Source: an uncultured Burkholderiales bacterium (GTDB lineage: Bacteria; Pseudomonadota; Gammaproteobacteria; Burkholderiales; Burkholderiaceae_C). From it: DNA of 5,882 nt. The position numbers were made by a program, and so were the translations under genes. How positions within the stretch are numbered: position 1 is the first letter of the stretch; each line of letters opens with the position of its first letter. Shown here in pieces: positions 1 to 5,882 of this stretch. Under the pieces are notes generated by a model. It was given only the letters and a program-made list of their open reading frames with translations, did no database searches and was not told the origin of the DNA. The DNA lies in NCBI GenBank assembly GCA_903871865.1, contig CAIQIL010000279.1, forward strand, positions 1 through 5,882. Direction: 5' to 3'.

Positions 1-181
1 CCTGATGCGCCGCATCCACGACGAGGTGGGCACGTCCTTCCTCGTGGTCACGCACGATCAGCGCCTGGCCGCGCGCTGCGACCGCATCATCGAGCTGGTG
101 GATGGCCGCATCGACCGCGACGGCCCAACCTCTCCCACTGCGCCCGCCACTCCCGCCGCACCGCCCCCTTCATCGACATGA
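1..181 (+). CDS. lolD: LolD-like ABC transporter ATP-binding protein, C-terminal fragment
   Basis: Only the last 59 codons are present (reading from base 2; stop TGA 179-181); the Walker A, signature and Walker B motifs lie outside the window. The visible part has FLVVTHD with the H-loop (switch) histidine at bases 53-55, then [17 protein letters not shown], the usual end of an ABC ATPase of the LolD/MacB type. In that family, LolD powers the LolCE inner-membrane complex that releases outer-membrane lipoproteins to LolA. The match to LolD is by resemblance of this short stretch (compare FLVVTHD in E. coli LolD), so a related exporter ATPase such as a MacB-type or other FtsE-like subunit is possible. 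An oddity is the tail of about 20 residues rich in Pro, Ala, Thr and Ser after the last conserved residues, which the E. coli protein lacks. The stop codon overlaps the MetR-like operator of the next gene. Confidence 0.72.
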   Translation, partial: LMRRIHDEVGTSFLVVTHDQRLAARCDRIIELVDGRIDRDGPTSPTAPATPAAPPPSST

Positions 182-191
182 ATTGAATTCA
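179..191. promoter_or_regulatory. Predicted MetR operator upstream of metE
   Basis: The sequence TGAATTGAATTCA is a perfect inverted repeat (TGAATT, central G, AATTCA). It fits the known MetR recognition pattern TGAA-N5-TTCA. MetR is a LysR-type activator of metE that responds to homocysteine. The site starts on the TGA stop of the upstream ATPase gene and lies 116 bases before the metE start codon, a plausible place for a LysR-type activator. The central base is G where the E. coli consensus favours A or T. No metR gene is visible in the window; in many proteobacteria it is divergent from metE, but here the neighbour is the ATPase gene on the same strand. Confidence 0.7.
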
Positions 192-307
192 AGCCGATGT
201 GAAAACATCTCGCTTGATTCATGTGGCACCGCTGGCCACACTGCCTGCCATCGCCCCGCCTGACGTGGGGCCTGGACACACGCCGAACAAGGCGCAGAAG
301 GCAGCAC
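192..307 (+). promoter_or_regulatory. metE 5' leader/promoter region with small hairpins
   Basis: This gene-free stretch must contain the metE promoter and leader. It shows a short inverted repeat GATGT-GAAA-ACATC (196-209) and then three potential stem-loops: TGTGGC/GCCACA (222-227 with 235-240, 7-base loop), GCCCC/GGGGC (253-257 with 267-271, 9-base loop) and CGCC/GGCG (281-284 with 291-294), the last ending just before the Shine-Dalgarno. A possible -35 (TTGATT, 214-219) has only a poor -10 at the right distance, as can happen at activator-dependent promoters. I do not recognise any known riboswitch consensus. The hairpins may be chance products of GC-rich sequence. Confidence 0.4.
296..301 (+). 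promoter_or_regulatory. metE ribosome binding site
   Basis: AGAAGG lies six bases before the ATG at 308. It decides the start: the same frame is open back to an ATG at 221, but that extension is Arg-rich, unlike MetE, and overlaps the leader hairpins. Translation from 308 gives the family-typical N-terminus (HTLGFPRMG). Confidence 0.8.
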
Positions 308-2605
308 ATGACACACGCACACACCCTGGGATTTCCGCGCATGGGCGCGCACCGCGAGCTGAAGTTCGCTCTGGAAAGCTTTTGGCGCGGCGACAGCACC
401 GAGGCGCAACTGCGCGACACCGGCCGCACCCTGCGCCAGCGCCACTGGGCCTTGCAGCGTGAGGCGGGCCTGGCCCAGGTGGCCGTGGGCGACTTCGCCT
501 GGTACGACACCACGCTCACGCTCGCGGCCACGCTGGGCGCCTTGCCCGCGCGCTTCGGCTTCGACGCCAAGCGCCTGACGCTGTCGCAGTACTTCGAACT
601 GGCCCGCGGTCGCGCCGACCAGCCGGCCATGGAGATGACCAAGTGGTTCGACACCAACTACCACTACCTCGTGCCCGAGTTGAGCGCAGACACCGCCTTT
701 GAGGGCGGCGTGGACTGGTTGTTCGACGAGGTCGATGAGGCGTTGGCGCAGGGCCTGACGCCGAAGCCCGTCATCCTGGGGCCGATCAGTTTCCTGTGGC
801 TGTCCAAGGTGCATGGCGCCCAGTCCGCCGCCAGCGCGGGTTTTGACCGCCTCAGCCTGCTGCCCCGCCTGGTGCAGGCCTACCGCCGCCTCCTCGCGGG
901 CTTCCAGCAGCGCGGTGTGCAGTGGGTGCAGGTCGATGAACCCGTGCTCTGCCTGGACCTGCCCGCCGACTGGCTGGCCGCCTTCCAGCCCGCGTACGAC
1001 GAGCTGGCCACACCGGGCCTCAAGCTGCTGCTGGCCACCTATTTCGACACCGCGGCCGACCACGCCGTGCTGGCCGCACAGCTGCCGGTGCAGGGCTTCC
1101 ACATCGACCTGGTGCGGGCGCCGCAGCAGCTCGACGCGTGGCTGGCCGCACTGCCGCCACAGGCCGTGTTGTCGGTGGGCGTGGTCGATGGGCGCAACAT
1201 CTGGCGCAGCGACCTGGGCCGCATCCTGGCGTGGCTGCAGCCTGTGCAAGCGCGCTTGGGCGAGCGCCTGTGGGTCGCGCCCTCGTGCTCGCTGTTGCAC
1301 GTGCCGGTGACGTTGGCCCACGAGGTCAAGCTCGATGCCGAGGTGCGCAGCTGGTTGGCCTTCGCCACCGAAAAACTCGGTGAGTTGAAGGTGCTGGCCC
1401 AAGGCTTGAACGACGGTGTGGACAGCGTGGCCGAGGCCCTGCAAGCCAATGCCCAGGCCCTGGCCGCACGCCGCGCCTCGGGCCGCGTGACCAACCCCGT
1501 GGTGCAAAAGCGCCTGCAGCGCATCACCGCCGACATGGCCCAGCGCCACAGCCCCTTCGTGCAGCGCCAGGCCGCGCAGCGCGAGGCCCTGCAACTGCCG
1601 CCGCTGCCCACCACGACCATCGGCTCCTTCCCGCAGACGGCCGAGATCCGCCAGACCCGTGCCGCCTGGCGCCGTGGTGAGCTCAGCGCCACCGACTACC
1701 TGCAGCGCATGCGCGCCGAGATCGAGGCCGTGGTGCGCAAGCAGGAAGAGCTCGGCCTGGACGTGCTGGTGCACGGCGAGGCCGAGCGCAACGACATGGT
1801 CGAGTACTTCGGCGAGCAGCTCTGGGGCTATGCCTTCACCGACAACGGCTGGGTGCAAAGCTATGGCTCGCGCTGCGTGAAGCCGCCGGTGCTGTACGGC
1901 GATGTCTTCCGCCCCGAGGCGATGACGGTGGAGACCACGCGCTACGCCCAGTCGCTGACCACGCGCCACATGAAGGGCATGCTGACCGGCCCGGTGACGA
2001 TGCTGCAGTGGTCCTTCGTGCGCGACGACCAGCCGCGCGACACCACCGCACTGCAGCTCGCGCTGGCCATCCGCGACGAGGTGAGCGACCTGGAGCAGGC
2101 CGGCATCCGCATCGTCCAGATCGACGAACCGGCCTTCCGCGAAGGCTTGCCGCTGCGCCGCACGGACTGGCCGCGCTACCTGGACTGGGCGGTGCAGGCC
2201 TTCAAGGTCTCGGCCTGCAGCGTGCGCGACGACACCCAGATCCACACGCACATGTGCTACTCGGAGTTCAACGACATCCTGCCGGCCATCGCCGCGCTCG
2301 ACGCCGACGTCATCACCATCGAGACCTCGCGCTCTGCCATGGAACTGCTCGACGGCTTCGGCGCCTTCGACTATCCCAACGAGATCGGGCCCGGCGTCTA
2401 CGACAGCCATTCGCCGCGCGTGCCCTCGGTCGATGCCATGGTGCGCCTGTTGCAACGGGCCGCCGAGGTGATCCCCGCCGAGCGCCTGTGGGTCAACCCC
2501 GACTGTGGCCTCAAGACCCGCGGCTGGCCCGAAACCGAGGCCGCGCTGGGCAACATGGTGCAGGCAGCGCAGCGCTTGCGCGGGGCGGGCGTGCTGGCGG
2601 GATGA
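308..2605 (+). CDS. metE: Cobalamin-independent methionine synthase (5-methyltetrahydropteroyltriglutamate--homocysteine methyltransferase)
   Basis: MetE transfers the methyl group of 5-methyltetrahydropteroyl-polyglutamate directly to homocysteine in the cytoplasm, the last step of methionine synthesis, without vitamin B12. The protein is 765 aa, against 753 for E. coli MetE, and looks intact. The N-terminal domain opens with HTLGFPRMG and carries EMTKWF (109-114) and a VDEP motif (D210). The catalytic C-terminal domain starts near IGSFPQT (438-444), has [11 protein letters not shown] (D606) and the whole zinc site: H648 and C650 in HTHMC, E672 in ITIETSRS, C733 in [11 protein letters not shown]. 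The spacing equals that of E. coli H641, C643, E665 and C726, with a constant offset of +7. The start at 308 is chosen for its Shine-Dalgarno and conserved N-terminus. It is probably transcribed alone: a MetR-like operator lies upstream and a candidate terminator directly downstream. No frameshift or missing key residue is visible. Confidence 0.98.
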   Translation: MTHAHTLGFPRMGAHRELKFALESFWRGDSTEAQLRDTGRTLRQRHWALQREAGLAQVAVGDFAWYDTTLTLAATLGALPARFGFDAKRLTLSQYFELARGRADQPAMEMTKWFDTNYHYLVPELSADTAFEGGVDWLFDEVDEALAQGLTPKPVILGPISFLWLSKVHGAQSAASAGFDRLSLLPRLVQAYRRLLAGFQQRGVQWVQVDEPVLCLDLPADWLAAFQPAYDELATPGLKLLLATYFDTAADHAVLAAQLPVQGFHIDLVRAPQQLDAWLAALPPQAVLSVGVVDGRNIWRSDLGRILAWLQPVQARLGERLWVAPSCSLLHVPVTLAHEVKLDAEVRSWLAFATEKLGELKVLAQGLNDGVDSVAEALQANAQALAARRASGRVTNPVVQKRLQRITADMAQRHSPFVQRQAAQREALQLPPLPTTTIGSFPQTAEIRQTRAAWRRGELSATDYLQRMRAEIEAVVRKQEELGLDVLVHGEAERNDMVEYFGEQLWGYAFTDNGWVQSYGSRCVKPPVLYGDVFRPEAMTVETTRYAQSLTTRHMKGMLTGPVTMLQWSFVRDDQPRDTTALQLALAIRDEVSDLEQAGIRIVQIDEPAFREGLPLRRTDWPRYLDWAVQAFKVSACSVRDDTQIHTHMCYSEFNDILPAIAALDADVITIETSRSAMELLDGFGAFDYPNEIGPGVYDSHSPRVPSVDAMVRLLQRAAEVIPAERLWVNPDCGLKTRGWPETEAALGNMVQAAQRLRGAGVLAG

Positions 2606-2607
2606 GA

Positions 2608-2626
2608 CCGCACAGGGATGGTGCGG
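2608..2626 (+). terminator. Candidate metE transcription terminator
   Basis: CCGCAC (2608-2613) pairs perfectly with GTGCGG (2621-2626) across a 7-base loop, beginning two bases after the metE stop. The following bases (GTTCGGTGTTCG) are only mildly T-rich, so this is a weak intrinsic terminator at best. Its position supports the call more than its tail does. Confidence 0.4.
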
Positions 2627-2670
2627 GTTCGGTGTTCGTGCATCCTCCGCAGTTCATCGGGCCTCATTAA

Positions 2671-2684
2671 CCATGCGCGCATGG
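2671..2684. repeat. Perfect 14-bp palindrome, possible operator
   Basis: CCATGCGCGCATGG is fully self-complementary and sits in the gap between metE and the small candidate gene, 80 bases before that gene's Shine-Dalgarno. It could be a binding site for a dimeric regulator or a small hairpin. No T-run follows, which argues against an intrinsic terminator. I cannot assign it to a known regulator. Confidence 0.35.
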
Positions 2685-2751
2685 GGGTTCATGCTCACTT
2701 CAGGTCGCGCACCGACACTCTGCCCCAGTCCGCAAGTGTTGTGCGCGGGCG

Positions 2752-2757
2752 AAGGAG
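2752..2757 (+). promoter_or_regulatory. Ribosome binding site of the small candidate membrane gene
   Basis: AAGGAG lies six bases before the ATG at 2764, a near-ideal Shine-Dalgarno. It is the best argument that the short frame behind it is translated. An in-frame TTG at 2758 directly abuts it and is too close to be the start. Confidence 0.5.
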
Positions 2758-2763
2758 TTGGCG

Positions 2764-3045
2764 ATGTCCTGGATCACCTGGTGCGGCTATGTGATGGTGT
2801 GTTGCGCCCTGCGCCTGGCCTTCTGGCCGGCGGCGGAGGCCGTGGCCGAGGGCGACCTGTTGGGCTTCGCAGCCGTGCTGGGCGTTGGCTTTGTTCACGA
2901 TGGCATCGCCGGCTTGCTGCTCAAGCACTTGGCCAGAGGCGATGCCCATGAGCCACCGCCAGGGCCCGGGCGCAGGGTGCCCGCCACCGGCGGCACCGGT
3001 TTGGCGGCTTGCTCACCGATGTCACACACGCTCACCTCTGCTTGA
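2764..3045 (+). CDS. Hypothetical small membrane protein (93 aa)
   Basis: I do not recognise this protein. The frame starts at an ATG behind a strong Shine-Dalgarno and encodes 93 residues. Residues about 4-24 (ITWCGYVMVCCALRLAFWPAA, with one Arg) and 32-53 (LLGFAAVLGVGFVHDGIAG followed by LLL) are hydrophobic and could form two membrane segments joined by a short acidic loop (E25, E29, D31). A basic patch follows (K54, H55, R58). The first 60 codons use mostly G/C third positions like the neighbouring genes. The last 30 are Pro/Gly-rich, use codons that look rarer here (AGA, AGG, CCA, TCA) and contain a GC hairpin, so the tail may be degenerate or the frame may be disrupted near there. The gene stands alone between metE and the DUF1800 operon and ends 69 bases before the latter. 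It may be a lineage-specific small protein or a chance frame. Confidence 0.48.
   Translation: MSWITWCGYVMVCCALRLAFWPAAEAVAEGDLLGFAAVLGVGFVHDGIAGLLLKHLARGDAHEPPPGPGRRVPATGGTGLAACSPMSHTLTSA
2976..2997. other. GC-rich stem-loop in the tail of the small candidate gene
   Basis: GGTGC (2976-2980) pairs with GCACC (2993-2997), and CGCC (2982-2985) with GGCG (2989-2992). This gives a nine-pair stem with one bulged C and a 3-base loop. The next bases are GGTTTGG, not a real T-run. It could slow or end transcription before the DUF1800 operon, but it lies inside the predicted small gene. Confidence 0.25.
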
Positions 3046-3083
3046 GGGGGATGTCATGCCCGCAGCCATGGGCTGACGCTACA

Positions 3084-3113
3084 TTGGCACCGACACACAA
3101 AGACCGGTGCCAA
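3084..3113. promoter_or_regulatory. Inverted repeat abutting the DUF1800 start codon
   Basis: TTGGCACCG (3084-3092) and CGGTGCCAA (3105-3113) are perfect 9-bp arms around a 12-base A/C-rich spacer. The right arm ends one base before the ATG at 3115. It could be an operator for a dimeric repressor, or an mRNA hairpin holding the start region. There is no Shine-Dalgarno between it and the ATG. The 69 bases from 3046 to 3114 otherwise show no convincing sigma-70 promoter. Confidence 0.5.
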
Positions 3114-3114
3114 C

Positions 3115-4890
3115 ATGACACAACACAGGGAAACACAGGGGAGTGACCTCGGCGCGCCGCATGACAGCGTGGTGTCGTCTGCCGGAGCGCGCCATGTGGC
3201 CTGGCCTGCAGTGGCCATGTTGACGTCCATTGCCCCCTTGGCTGGGTGCGGTGGTGGCGGGGGTGACAAGGCGCCTGCGCCTGCGCCCACGGACGACCCG
3301 CAAGTCCTGGCCGGCACCACGACCTTGCTGCCCGAAGAGGATGCAGCCCGCTTCCTCGGTCAGGCGGCGTTGTCGGCGCCCATGGCCGAGGTGACCCGCC
3401 TGGTCAATGGCGGCCTGAACTACAAGGCCTGGCTGGACGAGCAGTTCGCCAAGCCCGCGCGCACCGACACCGCCCTGGCCCTCAACGGCCGCACCGCTTA
3501 CCAGCTGGCGCTGGACCAGGGCGTGCTGGTGCTGGACGCCACCGGGCAGAACTTCGCCCACATCGGTGGCGATTTCGGCCTCGACAGTGCGCTGTGGTTC
3601 CGCCTGATCACGGCCGACGACGTGCTGCGCCAACGCATCGTGCTGGCCTTGTCGGAGATCTTCGTGGTCTCGCAGCGCAACATGCCCATCCCCTGGGGCC
3701 ACATGGCCTGCCTGGCGTACTGGGACCTGCTGGAGCAGCACTGCTTCGGCACCTTCCGCGAGCTCATCGAGGCCATCACGCTGTCGCCGGCCATGGGCAC
3801 CTACCTCAGCCTGCGGGGCAGCCAGAAGGCCGATGCGGGCGGGCGCCGCCCCGACGAAAACTTCGCGCGCGAATTGCTGCAGCTCTTCACCATCGGCCTG
3901 GTGCGGCTGGACGACGGCGGCCAGCCCGCGGGCGGCGAGACCTACGGCATCCAGGACGTCACCGAGCTGGCGCGGGCGCTCACCGGCTGGGACTTCGACC
4001 GGCCCACGCCCCCGAGCTACACCTTGGGCACCTTGCCGGACTACACGCGCCGCCCCATGGTCCTGGTGGCCGACCGGCATGACGACGACGCCAAGGCCTT
4101 CCTGGGCCTGACGCTGCCTGCCGGGGCGGGCGGCGCGCAAGACCTGAAGGCCGCGCTCGACGGCATCTGTGCCCACCCCAATGTGGCGCCTTTTTTCGCC
4201 CGCCAGCTCATCCAGAGGCTGGTGTCCAGCAACCCCGAGCCTGTCCACGTGCAGCGGGTGACGCAGGTGTTCCGCAGCACCGGTGGGGACCTCAAAGCGG
4301 TGATCCGCGCCGTGTTGATGGACCCGCTGGCGCGGCGCAGCCTGACCGGCACCGCGGCGGCGCGGCGCAGCAAATTGCGCGAACCCATGCTGCGCTTCGT
4401 GCAGTGGGCCCGATTGGTGCAGCTGAACTCCAGCGACAACCGCTGGTCCGTGGGTGACCTGTCCGCCAGCGACCGCCTGGGCCAGAGCCCGCTGCGCTCG
4501 CCCTCGGTGTTCAACTTCTTCCGGCCGGGCTATGTGCCGTTGAACTCCGGCGTCAGTGCCGATGGCTTTGTCGCGCCCGAGTTCCAGATCACGAACGAAT
4601 CCACCGTGATCGGTTATGCCAACTTCATGCTGACGCACATCGCGGGCTCGCCCCAGCAAGGCCTGGTGGTGGATTACAGCGAGTGGCTGCCCCTGGCGAC
4701 CGACCCGACCAGGCTGGTGGACCGGCTGAACCTGCAGCTCACCGGGCGCGCCTTGGCCGCGGCCAGCGTGGACCTCATCACCCGGGCGGTGCGCAGCCTG
4801 CCGGCCACCAGTGCCGAGCAGCAGGTGCGCCGCGTCCAGATGGCGTTCTACCTGATGCTGGTCTCGCCCGATTACCTCGTGCAGCGCTGA
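3115..4890 (+). CDS. DUF1800 family lipoprotein
   Basis: The 591-aa protein belongs to the DUF1800 family, whose biochemical role is not established as far as I know. Signatures: FLGQAALSAPMAEV near residue 75, LRQRIVLALSEIFVVSQ, the family hallmark DENFARELLQLFTIGL (from D247), TELARALTGWDF, SVFNFFRPGYVP (464-475), and the ending SPDYLVQR. The N-terminus carries a hydrophobic stretch and lipobox LAGC with C45, then a Gly-rich and Ala/Pro linker, so I infer a lipid-anchored protein facing the periplasm or exterior. The ATG at 3115 has no visible Shine-Dalgarno and gives a long 44-residue signal. In-frame GTG codons at 3169 and 3172 would give a more usual signal of about 25 residues, but they lack a ribosome site too, so the start is uncertain. 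The next gene follows 12 bases later and is a DUF1501 protein, a common partner of DUF1800. Length and motifs look complete. Confidence 0.92.
   Translation: MTQHRETQGSDLGAPHDSVVSSAGARHVAWPAVAMLTSIAPLAGCGGGGGDKAPAPAPTDDPQVLAGTTTLLPEEDAARFLGQAALSAPMAEVTRLVNGGLNYKAWLDEQFAKPARTDTALALNGRTAYQLALDQGVLVLDATGQNFAHIGGDFGLDSALWFRLITADDVLRQRIVLALSEIFVVSQRNMPIPWGHMACLAYWDLLEQHCFGTFRELIEAITLSPAMGTYLSLRGSQKADAGGRRPDENFARELLQLFTIGLVRLDDGGQPAGGETYGIQDVTELARALTGWDFDRPTPPSYTLGTLPDYTRRPMVLVADRHDDDAKAFLGLTLPAGAGGAQDLKAALDGICAHPNVAPFFARQLIQRLVSSNPEPVHVQRVTQVFRSTGGDLKAVIRAVLMDPLARRSLTGTAAARRSKLREPMLRFVQWARLVQLNSSDNRWSVGDLSASDRLGQSPLRSPSVFNFFRPGYVPLNSGVSADGFVAPEFQITNESTVIGYANFMLTHIAGSPQQGLVVDYSEWLPLATDPTRLVDRLNLQLTGRALAAASVDLITRAVRSLPATSAEQQVRRVQMAFYLMLVSPDYLVQR
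3122..3140 (+). repeat. Short direct repeat at the 5' end of the DUF1800 gene
   Basis: AACACAGGG occurs at 3122-3130 and again at 3132-3140, exactly ten bases apart, just after the annotated ATG. It encodes part of the poorly conserved region before the signal peptide. It may be chance, or a pair of binding half-sites on one face of the helix if the true start is downstream. Confidence 0.3.
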
Positions 4891-4895
4891 AGGAG
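4891..4895 (+). promoter_or_regulatory. Ribosome binding site of the DUF1501 gene
   Basis: AGGAG begins directly after the DUF1800 stop codon, seven bases before the ATG at 4903. It fixes the start of the DUF1501 gene and indicates an operon with the gene before it. Confidence 0.8.
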
Positions 4896-4902
4896 CCCGC
4901 CC

Positions 4903-5882
4903 ATGTCGCACACCCCTTCCCGTTCCGATGCGCCTGTGACGGCGTCTTCCCGGCGTGACTTCCTGCGTCGCGGTGGCGCCGTGTCGCTGGGCGCGGCCCT
5001 CCCCGCATGGGGCATGAACCTGGCCGCCATGGTGGCCTCGGCCAACGCCGCAGCAGCCGTCAGCAACACCGGTGATGGCTACAAGGCCTTGGTCTGTGTT
5101 TTCCTGCAAGGCGGCAACGACCACGCGAACACCGTCGTGCCCGTGGACGCGGCTGGCCACGCGCTGTACGCCCGCCTGCGCGGTGCGCTGGCCACGCCGC
5201 GTGCGCAGCTCTTGCCGCTGTCGCCGCTGGCCTCGGCGCCTGCCGTGAATGGCCTGGGCGGTGGACAACTGGCGCTGTCGCCCGCTTTGCCGAAGCTGCA
5301 GCAGTTGTTCAACACCGAGCGGCGCCTGGCGGTGCTGCTCAACATCGGCCCGCTGCAGCAGCCCACCACGCTGGCGCAGTTCCGTGCGCGCAGCGTGGCG
5401 CTGCCGCCCAAGCTGTTCTCGCACAACGACCAGCAATCGGTGTGGCAGTCGCACGCGGCCGAGGGCAGCACCATCGGTTGGGGCGGGCTCATCGGTGACC
5501 AGGGCTTGCTGTCCAACCGTGTCGCGCAGGCCACCGAATCGCTGAGCTGCGTGAACCTGGCGGGCAACGCCGTGTACCTGGCGGGGCAGCAAGCCGGGCA
5601 GTTCATGGTCAACCCGCTGGGCCCGGACCGCCTGCTGGCCTTGCAGCCGGCCAACATGCTGGGCTCGCAAGATTGCGTCGATGCCTTCAAGGCCCTGGTG
5701 GGCACCCAGGAGCCCGCGGTGCACCGCCTGGCCAAGGAGCACAGCGCCATCATGCGCCGCGCCATGGACACCAACGCCGTGTTGCTGGACAAGCTCTCGG
5801 CCATCACCGTGCCGGCCGAGCGCACGCAGCCCAGCGGCAACCCGCTGGCCGACCAGCTGCGCACGGCGGCGCGCATCATGGC
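4903..5882 (+). CDS. DUF1501 family Tat-exported protein, N-terminal part
   Basis: The first 326 codons and two further bases are present and the frame is open at the window edge; the family is usually somewhat longer than 400 aa. The N-terminus is a clear twin-arginine signal: SRRDFLRR (R17, R18), a hydrophobic segment (about 26-46), and a likely cleavage site after ANA (A49). Tat export means the protein crosses the inner membrane folded, often with a bound cofactor or metal. Family motifs follow: VCVFLQGGNDHANTVVP (64-80, with N72 and D73), FSHNDQQSVWQ (172-182) and GWGGLIGD (192-199). DUF1501 has been related to the alkaline phosphatase/sulfatase superfamily, so a metal-dependent hydrolase is a possible but untested role. 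It shares an operon with the DUF1800 lipoprotein, which suggests joint action in the periplasm or at the surface. Confidence 0.94.
   Translation, partial: MSHTPSRSDAPVTASSRRDFLRRGGAVSLGAALPAWGMNLAAMVASANAAAAVSNTGDGYKALVCVFLQGGNDHANTVVPVDAAGHALYARLRGALATPRAQLLPLSPLASAPAVNGLGGGQLALSPALPKLQQLFNTERRLAVLLNIGPLQQPTTLAQFRARSVALPPKLFSHNDQQSVWQSHAAEGSTIGWGGLIGDQGLLSNRVAQATESLSCVNLAGNAVYLAGQQAGQFMVNPLGPDRLLALQPANMLGSQDCVDAFKALVGTQEPAVHRLAKEHSAIMRRAMDTNAVLLDKLSAITVPAERTQPSGNPLADQLRTAARIM

Noticed and set aside
192..307. Possible cobalamin or SAM/SAH riboswitch before metE
   Set aside because: GGCCACACTGCC at 234-245 loosely recalls part of a cobalamin riboswitch, but the leader of about 116 bases is too short for the full fold and no conserved B12 box is visible. 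I also see no SAM or SAH riboswitch core.
221..307. N-terminal extension of MetE from the ATG at 221
   Set aside because: The added 29 residues are Arg-rich and absent from the family, whereas the ATG at 308 has a good Shine-Dalgarno and yields the conserved N-terminus.
170..2455. A minus-strand open frame of 761 codons antisense to metE
   Set aside because: It mirrors a certain metE gene in GC-rich DNA, where antisense frames stay open by codon bias. The translation is rich in Gln, His, Gly, Arg and Val with no recognisable domain.
2695..2949. A minus-strand frame of 84 codons in the gap after metE
   Set aside because: Its start has no good ribosome site on that strand, its composition is typical of antisense GC-rich sequence, and the + strand frame there has the better signals.
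3085..3100. Sigma-54 promoter at TGGCAC before the DUF1800 gene
   Set aside because: The -24 element TGGCAC is present, but the -12 position after five bases reads CACAA instead of TTGCA/T, lacking the required GC. The TGGCAC is explained by the inverted repeat.
3079..5742. A minus-strand open frame of 887 codons antisense to the DUF1800 and DUF1501 genes
   Set aside because: It spans two well-recognised genes on the other strand and has the same low-complexity Gln/Arg/Gly/His composition with no domain; it is a codon-bias shadow.
1..5882. CRISPR arrays, tRNA or rRNA genes, insertion sequences, transposase or integrase genes, attachment sites
   Set aside because: I saw no regularly spaced repeats, no structural RNA signatures and no mobile-element proteins or long terminal repeats in the window.

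Overview
The window is GC-rich bacterial DNA with strong G/C preference at third codon positions. All supported genes read on the + strand. The protein types fit a beta-proteobacterium, probably Burkholderiales: a lipoprotein with a Gly-rich stretch after the lipobox Cys, a Tat-exported DUF1501 protein, cobalamin-independent MetE, and a LolD-like ATPase. This taxonomic call is inference from protein style only.

Region 1 (1-307): the 3' end of a LolD-like ABC transporter ATPase, with a Pro/Ala-rich tail. Its stop codon lies inside a perfect MetR-type operator (TGAATTGAATTCA, 179-191). A leader of about 115 bases with three small hairpins follows and ends in a good ribosome binding site.

Region 2 (308-2605): an intact metE for cobalamin-independent methionine synthase, 765 aa. 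All four zinc ligands can be seen (H648, C650, E672, C733). A short hairpin just after its stop is a candidate terminator.

Region 3 (2606-3114): mostly non-coding. It holds a perfect 14-bp palindrome, a possible 93-aa membrane protein behind a good Shine-Dalgarno sequence, a GC hairpin, and a perfect 9-bp inverted repeat ending one base before the next start codon. If the small gene is not real, this is a 509-base gene-free stretch.

Region 4 (3115-5882): a two-gene operon. A DUF1800 protein with a lipobox is followed, after a 12-base gap carrying AGGAG, by a DUF1501 protein with a twin-arginine signal that runs off the window. The two families are known as frequent neighbours, but I know of no established biochemical function for the pair. 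This is the best candidate here for an under-described system: a lipid-anchored partner and a folded, Tat-exported partner that probably act together in the periplasm or at the cell surface. The methionine gene and this operon look functionally unrelated.
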